Part shown: one piece after another, positions 8,281-17,273 of the stretch
Numbering within the stretch: the first letter of the stretch is position 1
How the letters are laid out: each line of letters starts with the position of its first letter
Position numbers and translations under genes: made by a program
Source: Halodesulfovibrio spirochaetisodalis
GTDB lineage: Bacteria > Desulfobacterota > Desulfovibrionia > Desulfovibrionales > Desulfovibrionaceae
Length of the DNA: 64,000 nt
Reading direction: 5' to 3'
Assembly (NCBI RefSeq): GCF_001672295.1
Contig: NZ_JXMS01000014.1
Span: 1 to 64,000 of the forward strand
The notes under the pieces: generated by a model
The model's database searches: none
Seen by the model: only the letters and a program-made list of their open reading frames with translations
Told to the model about the DNA's origin: nothing

Positions 8281-10647
8281 ATGCTGTCCATTTCTCTTTT
8301 AAGTCCACCATACGCCACGTTAAGTTATGCAGCTCCTGCATGGCTTAAGACGTCTGTGTGGAAGTGCGGACAGCGTGTGGTGGTTCCGCTGGGCAAGGGT
8401 GGCATGCTTCGGGCAGGCATTATCGTCTCCATAGATGCAGAGGCTCCTGTCAAAGACGGGGTCGTCCTGAAAGAATGCTTGTGGCCTGCAGAGCGTGAAC
8501 CGTTGTTGCGTCCTGAATACTTGGCAATGGTTAAGCAGCTTGCGTTACGTCATATGGTGACTGAAGGTGAGGTGCTTGGAGGGCTTCTGCCTGCAGGACT
8601 TCGTACTTCTAAGCTTCGCCTGAGAGTTTTGGATGGGGGCAAGCCGCGGACAGTTTCACTGCGCGATATTGCCAAAATGTCAGAAACAGAACGTGCCTCT
8701 ATTGGTGCGTTATGGACAGACAACCGTGTTGAAATTCTGGACAGTTCTTTTGATGCCGAAGAGCAGGAATTGTGCAGCTTGCTTGTTGATCCTCCTTGGC
8801 CTGTGCGTCCTTCTGCCAAACGGCAGATAGAAGTACTTGAATATTTACAGGATAAGGGAATGCTTTCCCGTACTCGACTGTTGCAAGACTTGGGATCAAG
8901 TGTGTCTTCTGCTTTGAATACGCTTGCAGAACGAGAGCTTGTACGGATAGGTCCTCGTGAAGAAGGGACATGTGAGGCGTGTGTAGAGGATGAGCCTGAA
9001 TGCTCTTTTAAGGTTGATGAAGGCTTTACACTTTTACCGGAACAACAAGCTGCGTTTGATGATTTTACACGGTTGCTACATGAGGATGCTCCCAACTCTG
9101 CATTGCTGTATGGAATAACTGGCAGCGGAAAGACTGTCGTTTATCTGGAGTTGGCAGCCGAAGCTCTTGCGCAGGGACGGTCTGTTATGTTTCTTGCGCC
9201 GGAGGTTGCATTAGCCTGCAAACTGGACAGCGCAGTCCGTAGCCGTTTTCCTTCCCAAGAATGCTTTTTTTATAACGGCTATCAGTCTCCGGCAGAGAGG
9301 GAACGAACATTTCGAACTCTTGCAGAGCGAACAGCTCCTTGCATCATCGTGGGGACGCGTTCTGCACTCTTCCTTCCTGCTCCTCCACTGGGATTAGTTG
9401 TTCTTGATGAAGAACACGATACTTCCTTTAAACAGGATGAGGGACTAGTCTATCAGGCGAAAGAAGTGGCATATTATCGGGTGCAGCAGAGCAATGGACT
9501 GTTGCTTCTTGGCTCGGCAACGCCGGATGTGAAGACGTTTCATGCGGTGCAGCAACAGGCTGTCTCCATGAGTGTCATGAAGCAGCGTGCCGGTGAAGGA
9601 CGCTTACCGGATGTTACTCTTATTGATATTAAGACGTTGAAACGTACAGACGGTATCTTGGCGCTTGAGTGCAAACAGCAAATTAGGGACGTTGTGGAAC
9701 GCGGAGAGCAGGTCGTCATTTTGCTCAACCGCCGTGGGTATGCGCCGCTCATGTACTGTCTTGATTGCGGGCATGTTGCACGATGTCCTCATTGCGAGGT
9801 CGGATTGACCTACCATAAGGAGAGAGAACGGCTTATTTGCCATTATTGCGGGCATTCTGTGTCCTATCCGGTCGTGTGTTCCAAATGTAAGGGACTCCAT
9901 TACCTGCCTATGGGCGAGGGCACGGAAAAACTGGAGGAGCATCTCTCAGACATATTGCCCCCCGATACAAAAATTTTACGTCTGGATAGAGATTCTACCC
10001 GTCGCCCCGGTAAGATGCAGCGCATTCTTGATGCATTCGCAAATCAGGAAGCCCAAGTTCTGGTCGGGACTCAAATGCTATCAAAAGGGCATCATTTTCC
10101 GAATGTAACCCTTGCGGTTGTAGCTGATGGGGATCTCGGATTGAATCTTCCTGATTATCGCGCGGCAGAGCGTACCTTCCAGTTGCTGGTTCAGGCATCA
10201 GGGCGTGCTGGGCGTGGAGAAAAGGCAGGTCGTGTGCTTATCCAGACGCGAGACCCCGGGCACTACTGTTGGCAATTTGTTGGTAGTGCAGATTATGATG
10301 GATTTTTTACAGAAGAAATAGAGCGACGACGAAAGCGAAAATATCCTCCATTCGTTAAATTAGCGCTTGTCCGTGCCAGTTACCCGCTGGACTGGAATAA
10401 AGGAATGGAATGGATAGAATCGTTGACGCAAGTCGCAAGAACACTTGGAAAAGAGCATGATGTACGAGTGTTGGGGCATACGCCTTCACCGCTACCTATC
10501 CTGCGAGGCCGAAAGCGTTTTCAATGGACGCTGAAGTCTGACAGTTGGATAAGTGTTCGCACATTGTATTATGCAATGCGCAACGCCGTACCTCGAGGTT
10601 CCAAGCTGAGGATTTCTCTGGATATAGATCCTGTGAATATGTTGTGA
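8281..10647 (+). CDS. priA: Primosomal protein N', replication restart helicase PriA
   Basis: A 788-residue superfamily 2 helicase that reloads the replisome at collapsed forks. The N-terminal DNA-binding region (1-250) is followed by Walker A GITGSGKT (278-285), the DEEH box in VVLDEEHDTSFKQ, and the zinc-binding insertion with eight cysteines (CLDCGHVARCPHC to CHYCGHSV and CSKCKG). The helicase C domain includes GTQMLSKGHHFPNVTL and QASGRAGRG. AGGGAT lies just upstream of the ATG. The small Cys-rich gene begins 10 bases downstream, so they may share a transcript. Confidence 0.97.
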   Translation: MLSISLLSPPYATLSYAAPAWLKTSVWKCGQRVVVPLGKGGMLRAGIIVSIDAEAPVKDGVVLKECLWPAEREPLLRPEYLAMVKQLALRHMVTEGEVLGGLLPAGLRTSKLRLRVLDGGKPRTVSLRDIAKMSETERASIGALWTDNRVEILDSSFDAEEQELCSLLVDPPWPVRPSAKRQIEVLEYLQDKGMLSRTRLLQDLGSSVSSALNTLAERELVRIGPREEGTCEACVEDEPECSFKVDEGFTLLPEQQAAFDDFTRLLHEDAPNSALLYGITGSGKTVVYLELAAEALAQGRSVMFLAPEVALACKLDSAVRSRFPSQECFFYNGYQSPAERERTFRTLAERTAPCIIVGTRSALFLPAPPLGLVVLDEEHDTSFKQDEGLVYQAKEVAYYRVQQSNGLLLLGSATPDVKTFHAVQQQAVSMSVMKQRAGEGRLPDVTLIDIKTLKRTDGILALECKQQIRDVVERGEQVVILLNRRGYAPLMYCLDCGHVARCPHCEVGLTYHKERERLICHYCGHSVSYPVVCSKCKGLHYLPMGEGTEKLEEHLSDILPPDTKILRLDRDSTRRPGKMQRILDAFANQEAQVLVGTQMLSKGHHFPNVTLAVVADGDLGLNLPDYRAAERTFQLLVQASGRAGRGEKAGRVLIQTRDPGHYCWQFVGSADYDGFFTEEIERRRKRKYPPFVKLALVRASYPLDWNKGMEWIESLTQVARTLGKEHDVRVLGHTPSPLPILRGRKRFQWTLKSDSWISVRTLYYAMRNAVPRGSKLRISLDIDPVNML

Positions 10648-10657
10648 GGAGCTAACT

Positions 10658-11011
10658 ATGATTTATGTTGTGTCTGCTTGTGCCGCTTGTCCGTTTTACC
10701 TTTCAGATCACGGTGGCCAGTGTAGCGGGCGATTTCCGGAATTGAAGGAAGTTGATGTTGATCCTGAGTCCGCAAAGCCGGACTGGTGTCCTGTCCGTGA
10801 TGCTGCTTTGCGCGTTACTGAGTCTGCATCCAATAATAGCGGTCTTCCAGCCGTTGCTGTTGATGAATGCGAGGACTGCCCGTTCTTTTTTCAGAATGAA
10901 AAGCGCAGGTGTAATATAGCAAACCCGAAAGGGCGGCCAATATTAACTGATGGAGAGCGCCCTGTGTGGTGTGTTCTTCGTAAGGAAGTTATTGTCATAC
11001 GGAGCAGCTAG
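10658..11011 (+). CDS. Small protein with duplicated four-cysteine motif, function unknown
   Basis: A 117-residue protein I cannot name. It has an internal duplication: C8-x2-C11-PFY, ten residues, C22, then PDWC44-PVR; and C71-x2-C74-PFF, ten residues, C85, then PVWC105-VLR. Each half thus carries four cysteines with near-identical spacing, suggesting two metal sites (zinc or Fe-S) or paired redox centres. No signal peptide or membrane segment is visible. The ribosome site GAGGAG is good and the gene starts 10 bases after priA. The duplicated pattern makes it a real gene despite its size. Confidence 0.75.
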   Translation: MIYVVSACAACPFYLSDHGGQCSGRFPELKEVDVDPESAKPDWCPVRDAALRVTESASNNSGLPAVAVDECEDCPFFFQNEKRRCNIANPKGRPILTDGERPVWCVLRKEVIVIRSS

Positions 11012-11084
11012 CCTTTTTGTGAAAAATGGCAATTGCCTGAAACGTGACTTCGTTTTGGGTGCGAGTGTAGATAACGTCGTTTGT

Positions 11085-11122
11085 AAAAAAGTCAGGTATG
11101 TATCATACCTGACTTTTTTGTT
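11085..11122 (+). terminator. Rho-independent terminator after the Cys-rich gene
   Basis: Arms AAAAAAGTCAGGTATG and CATACCTGACTTTTTT enclose a three-base loop and run into more T. The stem is very strong. The 329-base gap to the next gene otherwise shows only AT-rich promoter-like sequence with no other feature I can support. Confidence 0.92.
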
Positions 11123-11340
11123 TTTCTATGGAGAGATGTTGCGATTGTAATGTGCATAGTGCTTTCGATCGTGGGTAGCATAGTTGTTTGGTTGCTGTAA
11201 GTTCTTAGAATAAAAGCGTAGAATTGCTTTGTTGTTGGCGTTTTTCCGTACAAGGCGTAGCTTGCTGCTTTGGATACGTTTTTGAGAGTGTTACTTTTGC
11301 TACGGTAGCAAAGTACGAATGAACGACTAAAGGTGATAGT

Positions 11341-11721
11341 ATGGAACGGCAGGGACGAGTATTAATTCTTGATGACGAGAAAATTGTACGCTTGAATTTG
11401 GTTGCGTTTTTTCAGGATGAGGGCTTTGCAGTGTCTGCGGCTGACAGTGCAGAAAGTGCGTTGGTACAGCTTGGTAAATGTAAAATAGATTTTGCAATTG
11501 TTGACATTCGTCTTGCAGGAATGGGGGGAGAAGACTTTATTCGAAATGCGTTACAAGATTATCCGAAGTTACACTGCCTTGTGTATACTGGGGCTGTTGA
11601 GTATCGCTTGCCGGCTGATTTGCTTGAATTGGGTGTTTCTTCAGAAGATGTCTTTATGAAGCCGGTTGTTGATATGCAACGGCTCACAAGGCGTATGGTG
11701 GAAGGTGGTCAGGTTTATTAG
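11341..11721 (+). CDS. Stand-alone response-regulator receiver domain
   Basis: A 126-residue CheY-like receiver without an output domain. The acidic pocket is D11-D12, the phospho-acceptor D55 (VDIRL), the switch Thr T83 (YTGA) and the conserved Lys K107 (FMKPV). It lies between two strong terminators and has no kinase beside it, so its partner is encoded elsewhere. Such lone receivers pass phosphate to other proteins or act by protein-protein contact. The ribosome site AAGGTGA precedes the ATG. Confidence 0.9.
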   Translation: MERQGRVLILDDEKIVRLNLVAFFQDEGFAVSAADSAESALVQLGKCKIDFAIVDIRLAGMGGEDFIRNALQDYPKLHCLVYTGAVEYRLPADLLELGVSSEDVFMKPVVDMQRLTRRMVEGGQVY

Positions 11722-11743
11722 CATTTTTTTGGGCAGGCTGAGT

Positions 11744-11780
11744 AAAAAAACTGGATGAGTTTTTCATCCAGTTTTTTTTA
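11744..11780 (+). terminator. Rho-independent terminator after the receiver gene
   Basis: Arms AAAAACTGGATGA and TCATCCAGTTTTT around a short T-rich loop, followed by further T. The stem could work in both directions. Confidence 0.9.
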
Positions 11781-11853
11781 TACGTGAGAATTATATGACC
11801 ACTCAGTCAAGTTACGTATAGCCTACTGAGATAGTAGAAAAATGTAAAAAATA

Positions 11854-11882
11854 TTGCCAAGTGCGAGTGATACTATTATAGA
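11854..11882 (+). promoter_or_regulatory. Probable sigma-70 promoter of the FadL-type porin
   Basis: TTGCCA (11854-11859) and TATAGA (11877-11882) are 17 bases apart, with AT-rich sequence upstream. Transcription from here would give a leader of roughly 165 bases before the porin ATG. The leader is open in the porin frame from 11915, but I see no support for translation there. Confidence 0.45.
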
Positions 11883-12055
11883 CCCTGTATCTAATTGATT
11901 GAGTAAGTCGCAGTTTGGCAGAGGGGCCTTGCAGCTTACTCATTTTGCATGTCTTGAGGGGAAACACTGTTCAGTTTTCATATCCTTTTGAAAACATTGA
12001 GCAGGGTGCTGAACAGGCACTTATAGACATGCCAAACATGAATACGAGGGAAAAA

Positions 12056-13306
12056 ATGAAGCGACATTTCCTGTCTATTGTTGCGTCTTGTGTATTGCTG
12101 TTGGCTCTGGCTACATCTGCTTCTGCTGCGGGCTTTGCGTTGTATGAATGGAGTGCGCGTGGTAACGCACTCGGTGGTACTCTTATCGGTCGCGCTGACG
12201 ATCCTTCCGCCGTTGCATACAACCCTGCTGGTATGACACAGCTTGACGGCACTCAAATTGCTCTTGGCGTATCTCTTGCTGCTCCTTCCACTGATGTTAA
12301 AACAACTTCTGCAACCGGTGTTGAAACTACAACCGGTAGTAAAGATGCTGTTTTCCCGATTCCGCATTTCTACGTTACACACAAAATTAACGACAAATGG
12401 GCTGTTGGTTTTGGTGAATACTCCCGCTTCGGTCTTGGCTTCGGCTACGACAAAGACAAATTTCCGGGTGCATACAACGTATATGATGCTCAGATTAAGT
12501 CCTTTTCTTTAAACCCTAACGTTGCGTACAAAATTACAGATCGTTTGTCTGCAGCTGTAGGTGTTGAATACATCCACGTAGATGTAGCTATTAAGAAAAA
12601 ATATCACCCGCTGCTCGGTGGTACTTCCAAGCTTACCGGTAATGGTGACGGCGTAGCTCTGACTGCTGGTCTTCATTACAACTTGGATAAATGGCGCTTT
12701 GGTGTGGGCTACCACAGTCAGGCTAAAGTAGATGCTGACGGTAAAACTAAAATTTCCGGCACAAACGACGCTGCAGCTGTAGGCGCAGGTGCATTGCCGA
12801 ACGGTAAGTACGATACTTCTACTTCTATCGTGCTTCCTGATATGATCAGCTTTGGTGTTACATATTACCCGATTGAAGAGCTGAGCATTGAGGTTGCTGC
12901 TGTGAACACCCGTTGGTCTACATACAGAAACTTTGACCTTTCTGTTGAAACTCCAGCTGGTGATAAAACTGTTGCACAGCCTAAAGACTGGAAAGACGTA
13001 TGGCGTATTGGTGTAGGTGCTGAGTATGCAATTAATGATACCTGGACTGTTCGCGGTAGCTACACCTATGATGAAGCACCTGAGAATTCAAAGTACGTAG
13101 ATTACATGATTCCAGCTGCTGACCGTCACCTTCTTGGTGCTGGTGTTGGCTACAAAATCAACAACTGGACAATCGACCTTGCATACACTTACATCATTGC
13201 AGAAAGTGTTAACTACGATAGCTCTGTTTCCAGTGGCGTATCTAAAGGTAAGTCCGAAAACGGTGTAACACATATTGGTGCAATCACTGTTGGCTACGCA
13301 TTCTAA
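12056..13306 (+). CDS. FadL/OmpP1-family outer membrane channel
   Basis: A 416-residue outer membrane beta-barrel. A Sec signal peptide (MKRHFLSIVASC to SASAA, about 1-25) is followed by GFALYEWSARGNALGG and NPAGMTQLDGT, the N-terminal plug signature of FadL proteins that import long-chain fatty acids or other hydrophobic compounds. The remainder is alternating strands ending in an aromatic (VGYAF). I chose ATG 12056 because it opens the signal peptide and has GAGGG at 12046-12050. It is flanked by terminators on both sides, so it is monocistronic. The substrate is not evident. Confidence 0.9.
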   Translation: MKRHFLSIVASCVLLLALATSASAAGFALYEWSARGNALGGTLIGRADDPSAVAYNPAGMTQLDGTQIALGVSLAAPSTDVKTTSATGVETTTGSKDAVFPIPHFYVTHKINDKWAVGFGEYSRFGLGFGYDKDKFPGAYNVYDAQIKSFSLNPNVAYKITDRLSAAVGVEYIHVDVAIKKKYHPLLGGTSKLTGNGDGVALTAGLHYNLDKWRFGVGYHSQAKVDADGKTKISGTNDAAAVGAGALPNGKYDTSTSIVLPDMISFGVTYYPIEELSIEVAAVNTRWSTYRNFDLSVETPAGDKTVAQPKDWKDVWRIGVGAEYAINDTWTVRGSYTYDEAPENSKYVDYMIPAADRHLLGAGVGYKINNWTIDLAYTYIIAESVNYDSSVSSGVSKGKSENGVTHIGAITVGYAF

Positions 13307-13355
13307 GTTGCCATAACGGGATAGGTTCTGTTCACTATCTGTCGTTGCAATAATG

Positions 13356-13388
13356 ACCGGCTCGGGGTAAATCCTGAGCCGGTTTTTT
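13356..13388 (+). terminator. Rho-independent terminator after the FadL-type gene
   Basis: ACCGGCTC and GAGCCGGT enclose a loop, followed by TTTTTTGTTTTT. It lies 50 bases past the stop. Confidence 0.9.
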
Positions 13389-13411
13389 GTTTTTATAAAG
13401 GGGTATGTTAC

Positions 13412-13870
13412 ATGCATGTTGTATTGTTTGAACCGGAAATTCCACCAAACACCGGAAATATAGCCAGATTATGTGCGGCAACCGCGACAGATCTGCATTT
13501 GATTGAACCACTGGGATTCAGTCTTGATGATAAATATCTTAAACGTGCTGGCCTTGATTATTGGCCACATGTTTCTGTTTCTGTATGGCCGGACTGGGAT
13601 GCGTATATAGAAGCAGCAGGGCATCAGCACAGGCACCTGATGGCAAGTGCCAAGCGAGGCATCGCTGTGCATGAAGTGGAATATGATGTGAATGACGCGC
13701 TTGTGTTTGGCCCTGAGACGAGAGGGCTGCCGGATAATCTTATGGACAAATATACGAACCATGTGCGCATTCCCATGTGGGGTGAGGTGCGGAGTCTGAA
13801 TTTATCTACAGCTGTGGGCATTGTTTTATATCAGGCATATGCTGCAACTGGAGTGTTAAACGGAAAGTAG
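13412..13870 (+). CDS. trmL: tRNA (cytidine/uridine-34 2'-O) methyltransferase TrmL
   Basis: A 152-residue SPOUT methyltransferase that methylates the wobble ribose of leucine tRNAs using SAM. Motif 1 is EIPPNTGNIARLCAATATDLHLIEPLGF, motif 2 FGPETRGLP and motif 3 IPMWGEVRSLNLSTAVGIVLYQA, which forms the trefoil knot. The length is that of the family. AAGGGG precedes the ATG. cbiB starts six bases after its stop, so they are likely co-transcribed although functionally unrelated. Confidence 0.95.
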   Translation: MHVVLFEPEIPPNTGNIARLCAATATDLHLIEPLGFSLDDKYLKRAGLDYWPHVSVSVWPDWDAYIEAAGHQHRHLMASAKRGIAVHEVEYDVNDALVFGPETRGLPDNLMDKYTNHVRIPMWGEVRSLNLSTAVGIVLYQAYAATGVLNGK

Positions 13871-13876
13871 GTGTAT

Positions 13877-14815
13877 ATGAATCTTTTTTGGATACCGTTG
13901 GCTGCGTTTTGCCTTGATCTTGTTTTCGCAGATCCCAGAAATGTACCGCATCCTGTTCAGCTTATAGGTCGCATGCTGGATAAGCTGGAAAAGATAGCAC
14001 GAAAAAATTTCCCCAACAGGATTGGTGGGGTGCTTTCACTTATCGTCCTGTTGCTAATGGTATTCATAATAGTAAGTGCACTTACAGGACTGCCATATGC
14101 GGGCTGGATTTTTGCACTGTATTTTGCATGGTCTGGGTTGGCTCTGGGAAGTTTGCTCAACGAAGGAACAAAAGCAGTCAGTGCTGTGGCCTTTGGCTCA
14201 CTTGAAGAAGGGCGCAAGGCTGTTTCCATGCTGGTAAGCAGGGACGTCTCGGAGTCGTCGCAAGAAGAGTTGTATAAGACGCTTGCTGAAACTCTTTCTG
14301 AAAATTTCAATGACGGAATTATCGCACCGTTTTTCTGGTTAGTTTTGTCAGGCCCTGTCGGGTTGTGGCTGTACAAAGCAACCTCCACAATGGATTCCAT
14401 GTGGGGGTATAAGAATAAAAAATGGAATGATCTCGGATGGGCAGGTGCTAAGTTTGATGACCTGCTTGCATATGTTCCTGCACGATTTTCAGCCATGTTC
14501 TTGCAGTGCACTGCTAATTTGGCAGGTCTTGGGACAGGTAAAGGTGTATGGGATAATGTAACCCGTGATGCAGCCAAAATGGAAAGCCCAAATGCTGGCT
14601 GGCCTATGGCAATGGCAGCGCATTTATATGGCAAACCTATGGGAGGCCGGGCTGTATACTTTGGAAAAGTGAAGGATAAGCCTGTGCTTGGTTCAGGTGA
14701 AGAAGCATGGGATGAGCATTCGTTGGTGCAATTGATTAAACACATCCGTCTTGCAGCAATTTTTGGCTGCGGCTTGATGTGGCTAGTTGTTTCGCTGTTA
14801 CGTGTTTTGCTGTAG
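13877..14815 (+). CDS. cbiB: Adenosylcobinamide-phosphate synthase CbiB/CobD
   Basis: A 312-residue integral membrane enzyme that attaches aminopropanol or its phosphate to adenosylcobyric acid in cobalamin synthesis. Family motifs are LDLVFADPRNVPHPVQLIGRML near the start, LSENFNDGIIAPFFW, TSTMDSMWGYKN, and DDLLAYVPARFSA. Several hydrophobic helices are present. ATG 13877 is favoured because GGAAAG at 13862-13867 is nine bases from it but only three from the alternative GTG at 13871. No other cobalamin genes and no B12 riboswitch are visible nearby. Confidence 0.93.
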   Translation: MNLFWIPLAAFCLDLVFADPRNVPHPVQLIGRMLDKLEKIARKNFPNRIGGVLSLIVLLLMVFIIVSALTGLPYAGWIFALYFAWSGLALGSLLNEGTKAVSAVAFGSLEEGRKAVSMLVSRDVSESSQEELYKTLAETLSENFNDGIIAPFFWLVLSGPVGLWLYKATSTMDSMWGYKNKKWNDLGWAGAKFDDLLAYVPARFSAMFLQCTANLAGLGTGKGVWDNVTRDAAKMESPNAGWPMAMAAHLYGKPMGGRAVYFGKVKDKPVLGSGEEAWDEHSLVQLIKHIRLAAIFGCGLMWLVVSLLRVLL

Positions 14816-14833
14816 CAGCATGCTATTTCTACT

Positions 14834-14872
14834 ACGCAAAAAGCCTACCTGTTTAAGGTAGGCTTTTTGCGT
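14834..14872. terminator. Bidirectional terminator between cbiB and the flavoprotein gene
   Basis: ACGCAAAAAGCCTACCT and AGGTAGGCTTTTTGCGT pair perfectly around a five-base loop. T-runs on both strands serve two convergent genes. Confidence 0.9.
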
Positions 14873-14885
14873 ATATATTGTAAAA

Positions 14886-16049
14886 TTACACAGCTTCACC
14901 CGCAGCATTGCCTGAAGCCCATGCCCAGTGAAGATTGAAGCCACCAAGATCGCCAAGAACATCTAAAACTTCACCCGTAAAGTAGAGGCCTGAACAGAGC
15001 TTACTCTCCATAGTTTTAGAGGAGATGTTCTCAGTATTTATTCCTCCACCAGTTGCTTCAGCCTTTTTCATGCCTTCGGTACCAGATGGAACAATTTCGA
15101 AGGCGTGAATACATGAGTTCAGTTTGTGCATATCTTGTTTGCTTAGCTGGGCAATTTGTTTTTCTCCCAGTTCTGCAGGGACAAGTGCTGCAGCGAGGCG
15201 TTCAGGGAATTGACGGTTAAGTACGGTTTTGAGCAATGGTTTTGAGCCTGCGTCGTTAAGGATATCCTCAAGGGAAGCATGGGGAAGAAAATCAATGGTG
15301 ATGGCATCACCTTTTTTCCAGTGTCCTGAAATTTGTAGCACTACAGGCCCACTGATTCCCTTATGGGTAAAGAGCATGTTCTCAGTAAATTGCTTTTTAT
15401 TGCACTGGATAGAAACAGGGAGGGCGATCCCTGAGAGGTTTTTAAGCTGCCAGTTGGATGGCATAACCAGTGGCACAAGTGCAGGGAAGGTTGGAACTAT
15501 TTTGTGTCCGAACTTGCGGGCAATTTTATACCCTGCGTCAGTAGCACCTGCCTGAGGCCAAGCACTTCCGCCCAGAGCAACTATAAGAGATGGTGCGTAA
15601 TGACTTGAATTTGTTAATGTGACGTCAAAAAGTTCATCATTTTTTTGTACGTCTGTAATTTGCTCGGAAAAAAGAAAGCGTACATTTTGTTCAAGGCAAT
15701 CATTGTAGAGAGCTTCTGTAATATCTGCCGCACTGCGTGTGCAGAAAAGCTGGCTGTGTTCACGCTCTTCCCAAGGAATATTGTGGAGTGAAAGATATTC
15801 AACCATATGCCATGGCGTAAAACGTGCAAGGGCAGACTTACTAAAGTGTTTGTTTTTACAATGGTAGTTAACCGCACTTAGGTCTATATTGGTAAAATTA
15901 CATTTACCACCGCCAGCAATCAAAATTTTTCGTCCGGCTTTGCGAGCATGGTCAACGACCAGAACTTTGCGGCCTCGCTTGGCAGCTGTAAGTGCAGCCC
16001 AGAGGCCGGAAGCGCCTGCACCTAGAATGATAACGTCATGGTGATTCAT
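14886..16049 (-). CDS. BaiN/HI0933-family FAD-dependent oxidoreductase
   Basis: A 387-residue flavoprotein. The dinucleotide-binding motif GAGASGLWAALTAAKRG opens the protein (about 9-25), followed by the family signature GRKILIAGGGKCNFTN, and the C-terminal FAD-contacting segment YFTGEVLDVLGDLGGFNLHWAWASG. The family (Pfam HI0933_like) includes the bile-acid reductase BaiN, but most members have no known substrate. CAGGAG precedes the ATG. It is divergent from the YheT-type hydrolase with about 100 bases between and no evident functional link. Confidence 0.9.
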   Translation of the reverse strand: MNHHDVIILGAGASGLWAALTAAKRGRKVLVVDHARKAGRKILIAGGGKCNFTNIDLSAVNYHCKNKHFSKSALARFTPWHMVEYLSLHNIPWEEREHSQLFCTRSAADITEALYNDCLEQNVRFLFSEQITDVQKNDELFDVTLTNSSHYAPSLIVALGGSAWPQAGATDAGYKIARKFGHKIVPTFPALVPLVMPSNWQLKNLSGIALPVSIQCNKKQFTENMLFTHKGISGPVVLQISGHWKKGDAITIDFLPHASLEDILNDAGSKPLLKTVLNRQFPERLAAALVPAELGEKQIAQLSKQDMHKLNSCIHAFEIVPSGTEGMKKAEATGGGINTENISSKTMESKLCSGLYFTGEVLDVLGDLGGFNLHWAWASGNAAGEAV

Positions 16050-16148
16050 GCGTGCTCCTGAAAAAAAGTGTCGTTACTGCTTACACGAAGCCAAAGGGAC
16101 GTATACTGTTATGATGGAATTGTCACGTTATCCTCTGAGGTGAGCACT

Positions 16149-17135
16149 ATGCCGATTTATGAAAACATACTGTATCCGGCTCCGTTCTTTTTACGCGGCG
16201 GACATGCGCAAACCTTGTATCCTGCTTTATTCAGGACTCTCGACTTGCCCGCCTGTACTGTTCAACGAATAACAACCCCCGATAATGATTTTTTGGATAT
16301 TGATTTCCATTATGTAACACCAAACAGCCCGCAGAAGCGCCTTGCAGTGGTTTCCCATGGACTGGAAGGTAATTCCAAACGTTCCTACATAAAAGGGATG
16401 GTTCGTGCGCTTGTAAGAGCTGGGTGGGATGCTGCCGCATGGAATTTTCGAGGGTGCAGTGGCTCTATGAACAGGACATTGCATATGTATCACAGCGGTT
16501 CTACAGAAGATCTGCACTCTGTAGTTAGTTATTGTGCACAAAAAGGGTATGAAGAGATAGTTCTTATAGGTTTCAGCATGGGCGGTAACCAGATTCTTAA
16601 TTATCTTGGACACCCCGATAGTCTGGTTCATCCCAGCGTTCAAGCATCAGTTGTTTTCTCTGTACCTTGTGATCTTGTAGGCGCGGCTAAGGCGATGGAT
16701 AAGTCGTCAAATGCAATCTATTTGAAAAATTTTATGCGCACGTTGAAAGAAAAGGTGGCGCAAAAGCATGAGTTTTATCCTGATCTGGTTGATATTAGCC
16801 GATTGAGTGAGTTGAAAACATTCAGAGATTTTGATGAAACGTATACTGCTCCATGGTATGGATTCAAAGACGCATTGGAGTACTGGGAAAAAGCTTCCAG
16901 CATTCAGTTTTTGGATAGAGTTCGTGTGCCTACGTTACTCATAAGTGCTCGTAATGACCCATTCCTGTGGCCCACATGCTATCCGACAGGTGCAGCGCAT
17001 CGCAGTAAGTATTTCTATCTTGAAACCCCTTCAGATGGTGGACACATTGGGTTTGTGCGCATTGCAGATGATGATTATTACTGGTCGGAAATTCGTGCAA
17101 TGGAATTCCTTGGTCAAGTTTCAGGACGCTGTTAA
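16149..17135 (+). CDS. YheT-type alpha/beta hydrolase
   Basis: A 328-residue alpha/beta hydrolase of the YheT/EMB8 group. The N terminus carries the family motif FFLRGGHAQTLYPALFR (about 13-29). The nucleophile is S143 in GFSMGGN, the acid Asp is in SARNDPFL and the base His is in DGGHIGF. ATG 16149 is chosen because GAGGTGAG lies just upstream; the frame is open to 16068, but those residues are not typical of the family. Esterase or acyltransferase activity is expected; the substrate is unknown. Confidence 0.9.
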   Translation: MPIYENILYPAPFFLRGGHAQTLYPALFRTLDLPACTVQRITTPDNDFLDIDFHYVTPNSPQKRLAVVSHGLEGNSKRSYIKGMVRALVRAGWDAAAWNFRGCSGSMNRTLHMYHSGSTEDLHSVVSYCAQKGYEEIVLIGFSMGGNQILNYLGHPDSLVHPSVQASVVFSVPCDLVGAAKAMDKSSNAIYLKNFMRTLKEKVAQKHEFYPDLVDISRLSELKTFRDFDETYTAPWYGFKDALEYWEKASSIQFLDRVRVPTLLISARNDPFLWPTCYPTGAAHRSKYFYLETPSDGGHIGFVRIADDDYYWSEIRAMEFLGQVSGRC

Positions 17136-17203
17136 GGAGTTCTCGTTAGGTAGAAGTGAGTGATTGTGCAAGAAAAGACTCTTTTCACTGCCAGTTAGTT
17201 GAA

Positions 17204-17250
17204 TAAAAAAAGCCGTGGAATGCGTAACGCGTTCCACGGCTTTGCTATTT
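17204..17250 (-). terminator. Terminator of typA, possibly bidirectional
   Basis: AGCCGTGGAA and TTCCACGGCT pair around an 11-base spacer rich in CG. On the minus strand the stem is followed by seven T (17204-17210); on the plus strand the tail TTTGCTATTT is weaker. Confidence 0.85.
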
Positions 17251-17273
17251 AAATACTTCGATTGAATGAAAGC

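Noticed and set aside
11915-12055. 47-codon N-terminal extension of the FadL-type protein
   Set aside because: The extension would precede a standard signal peptide, and GAGGG lies directly before ATG 12056.
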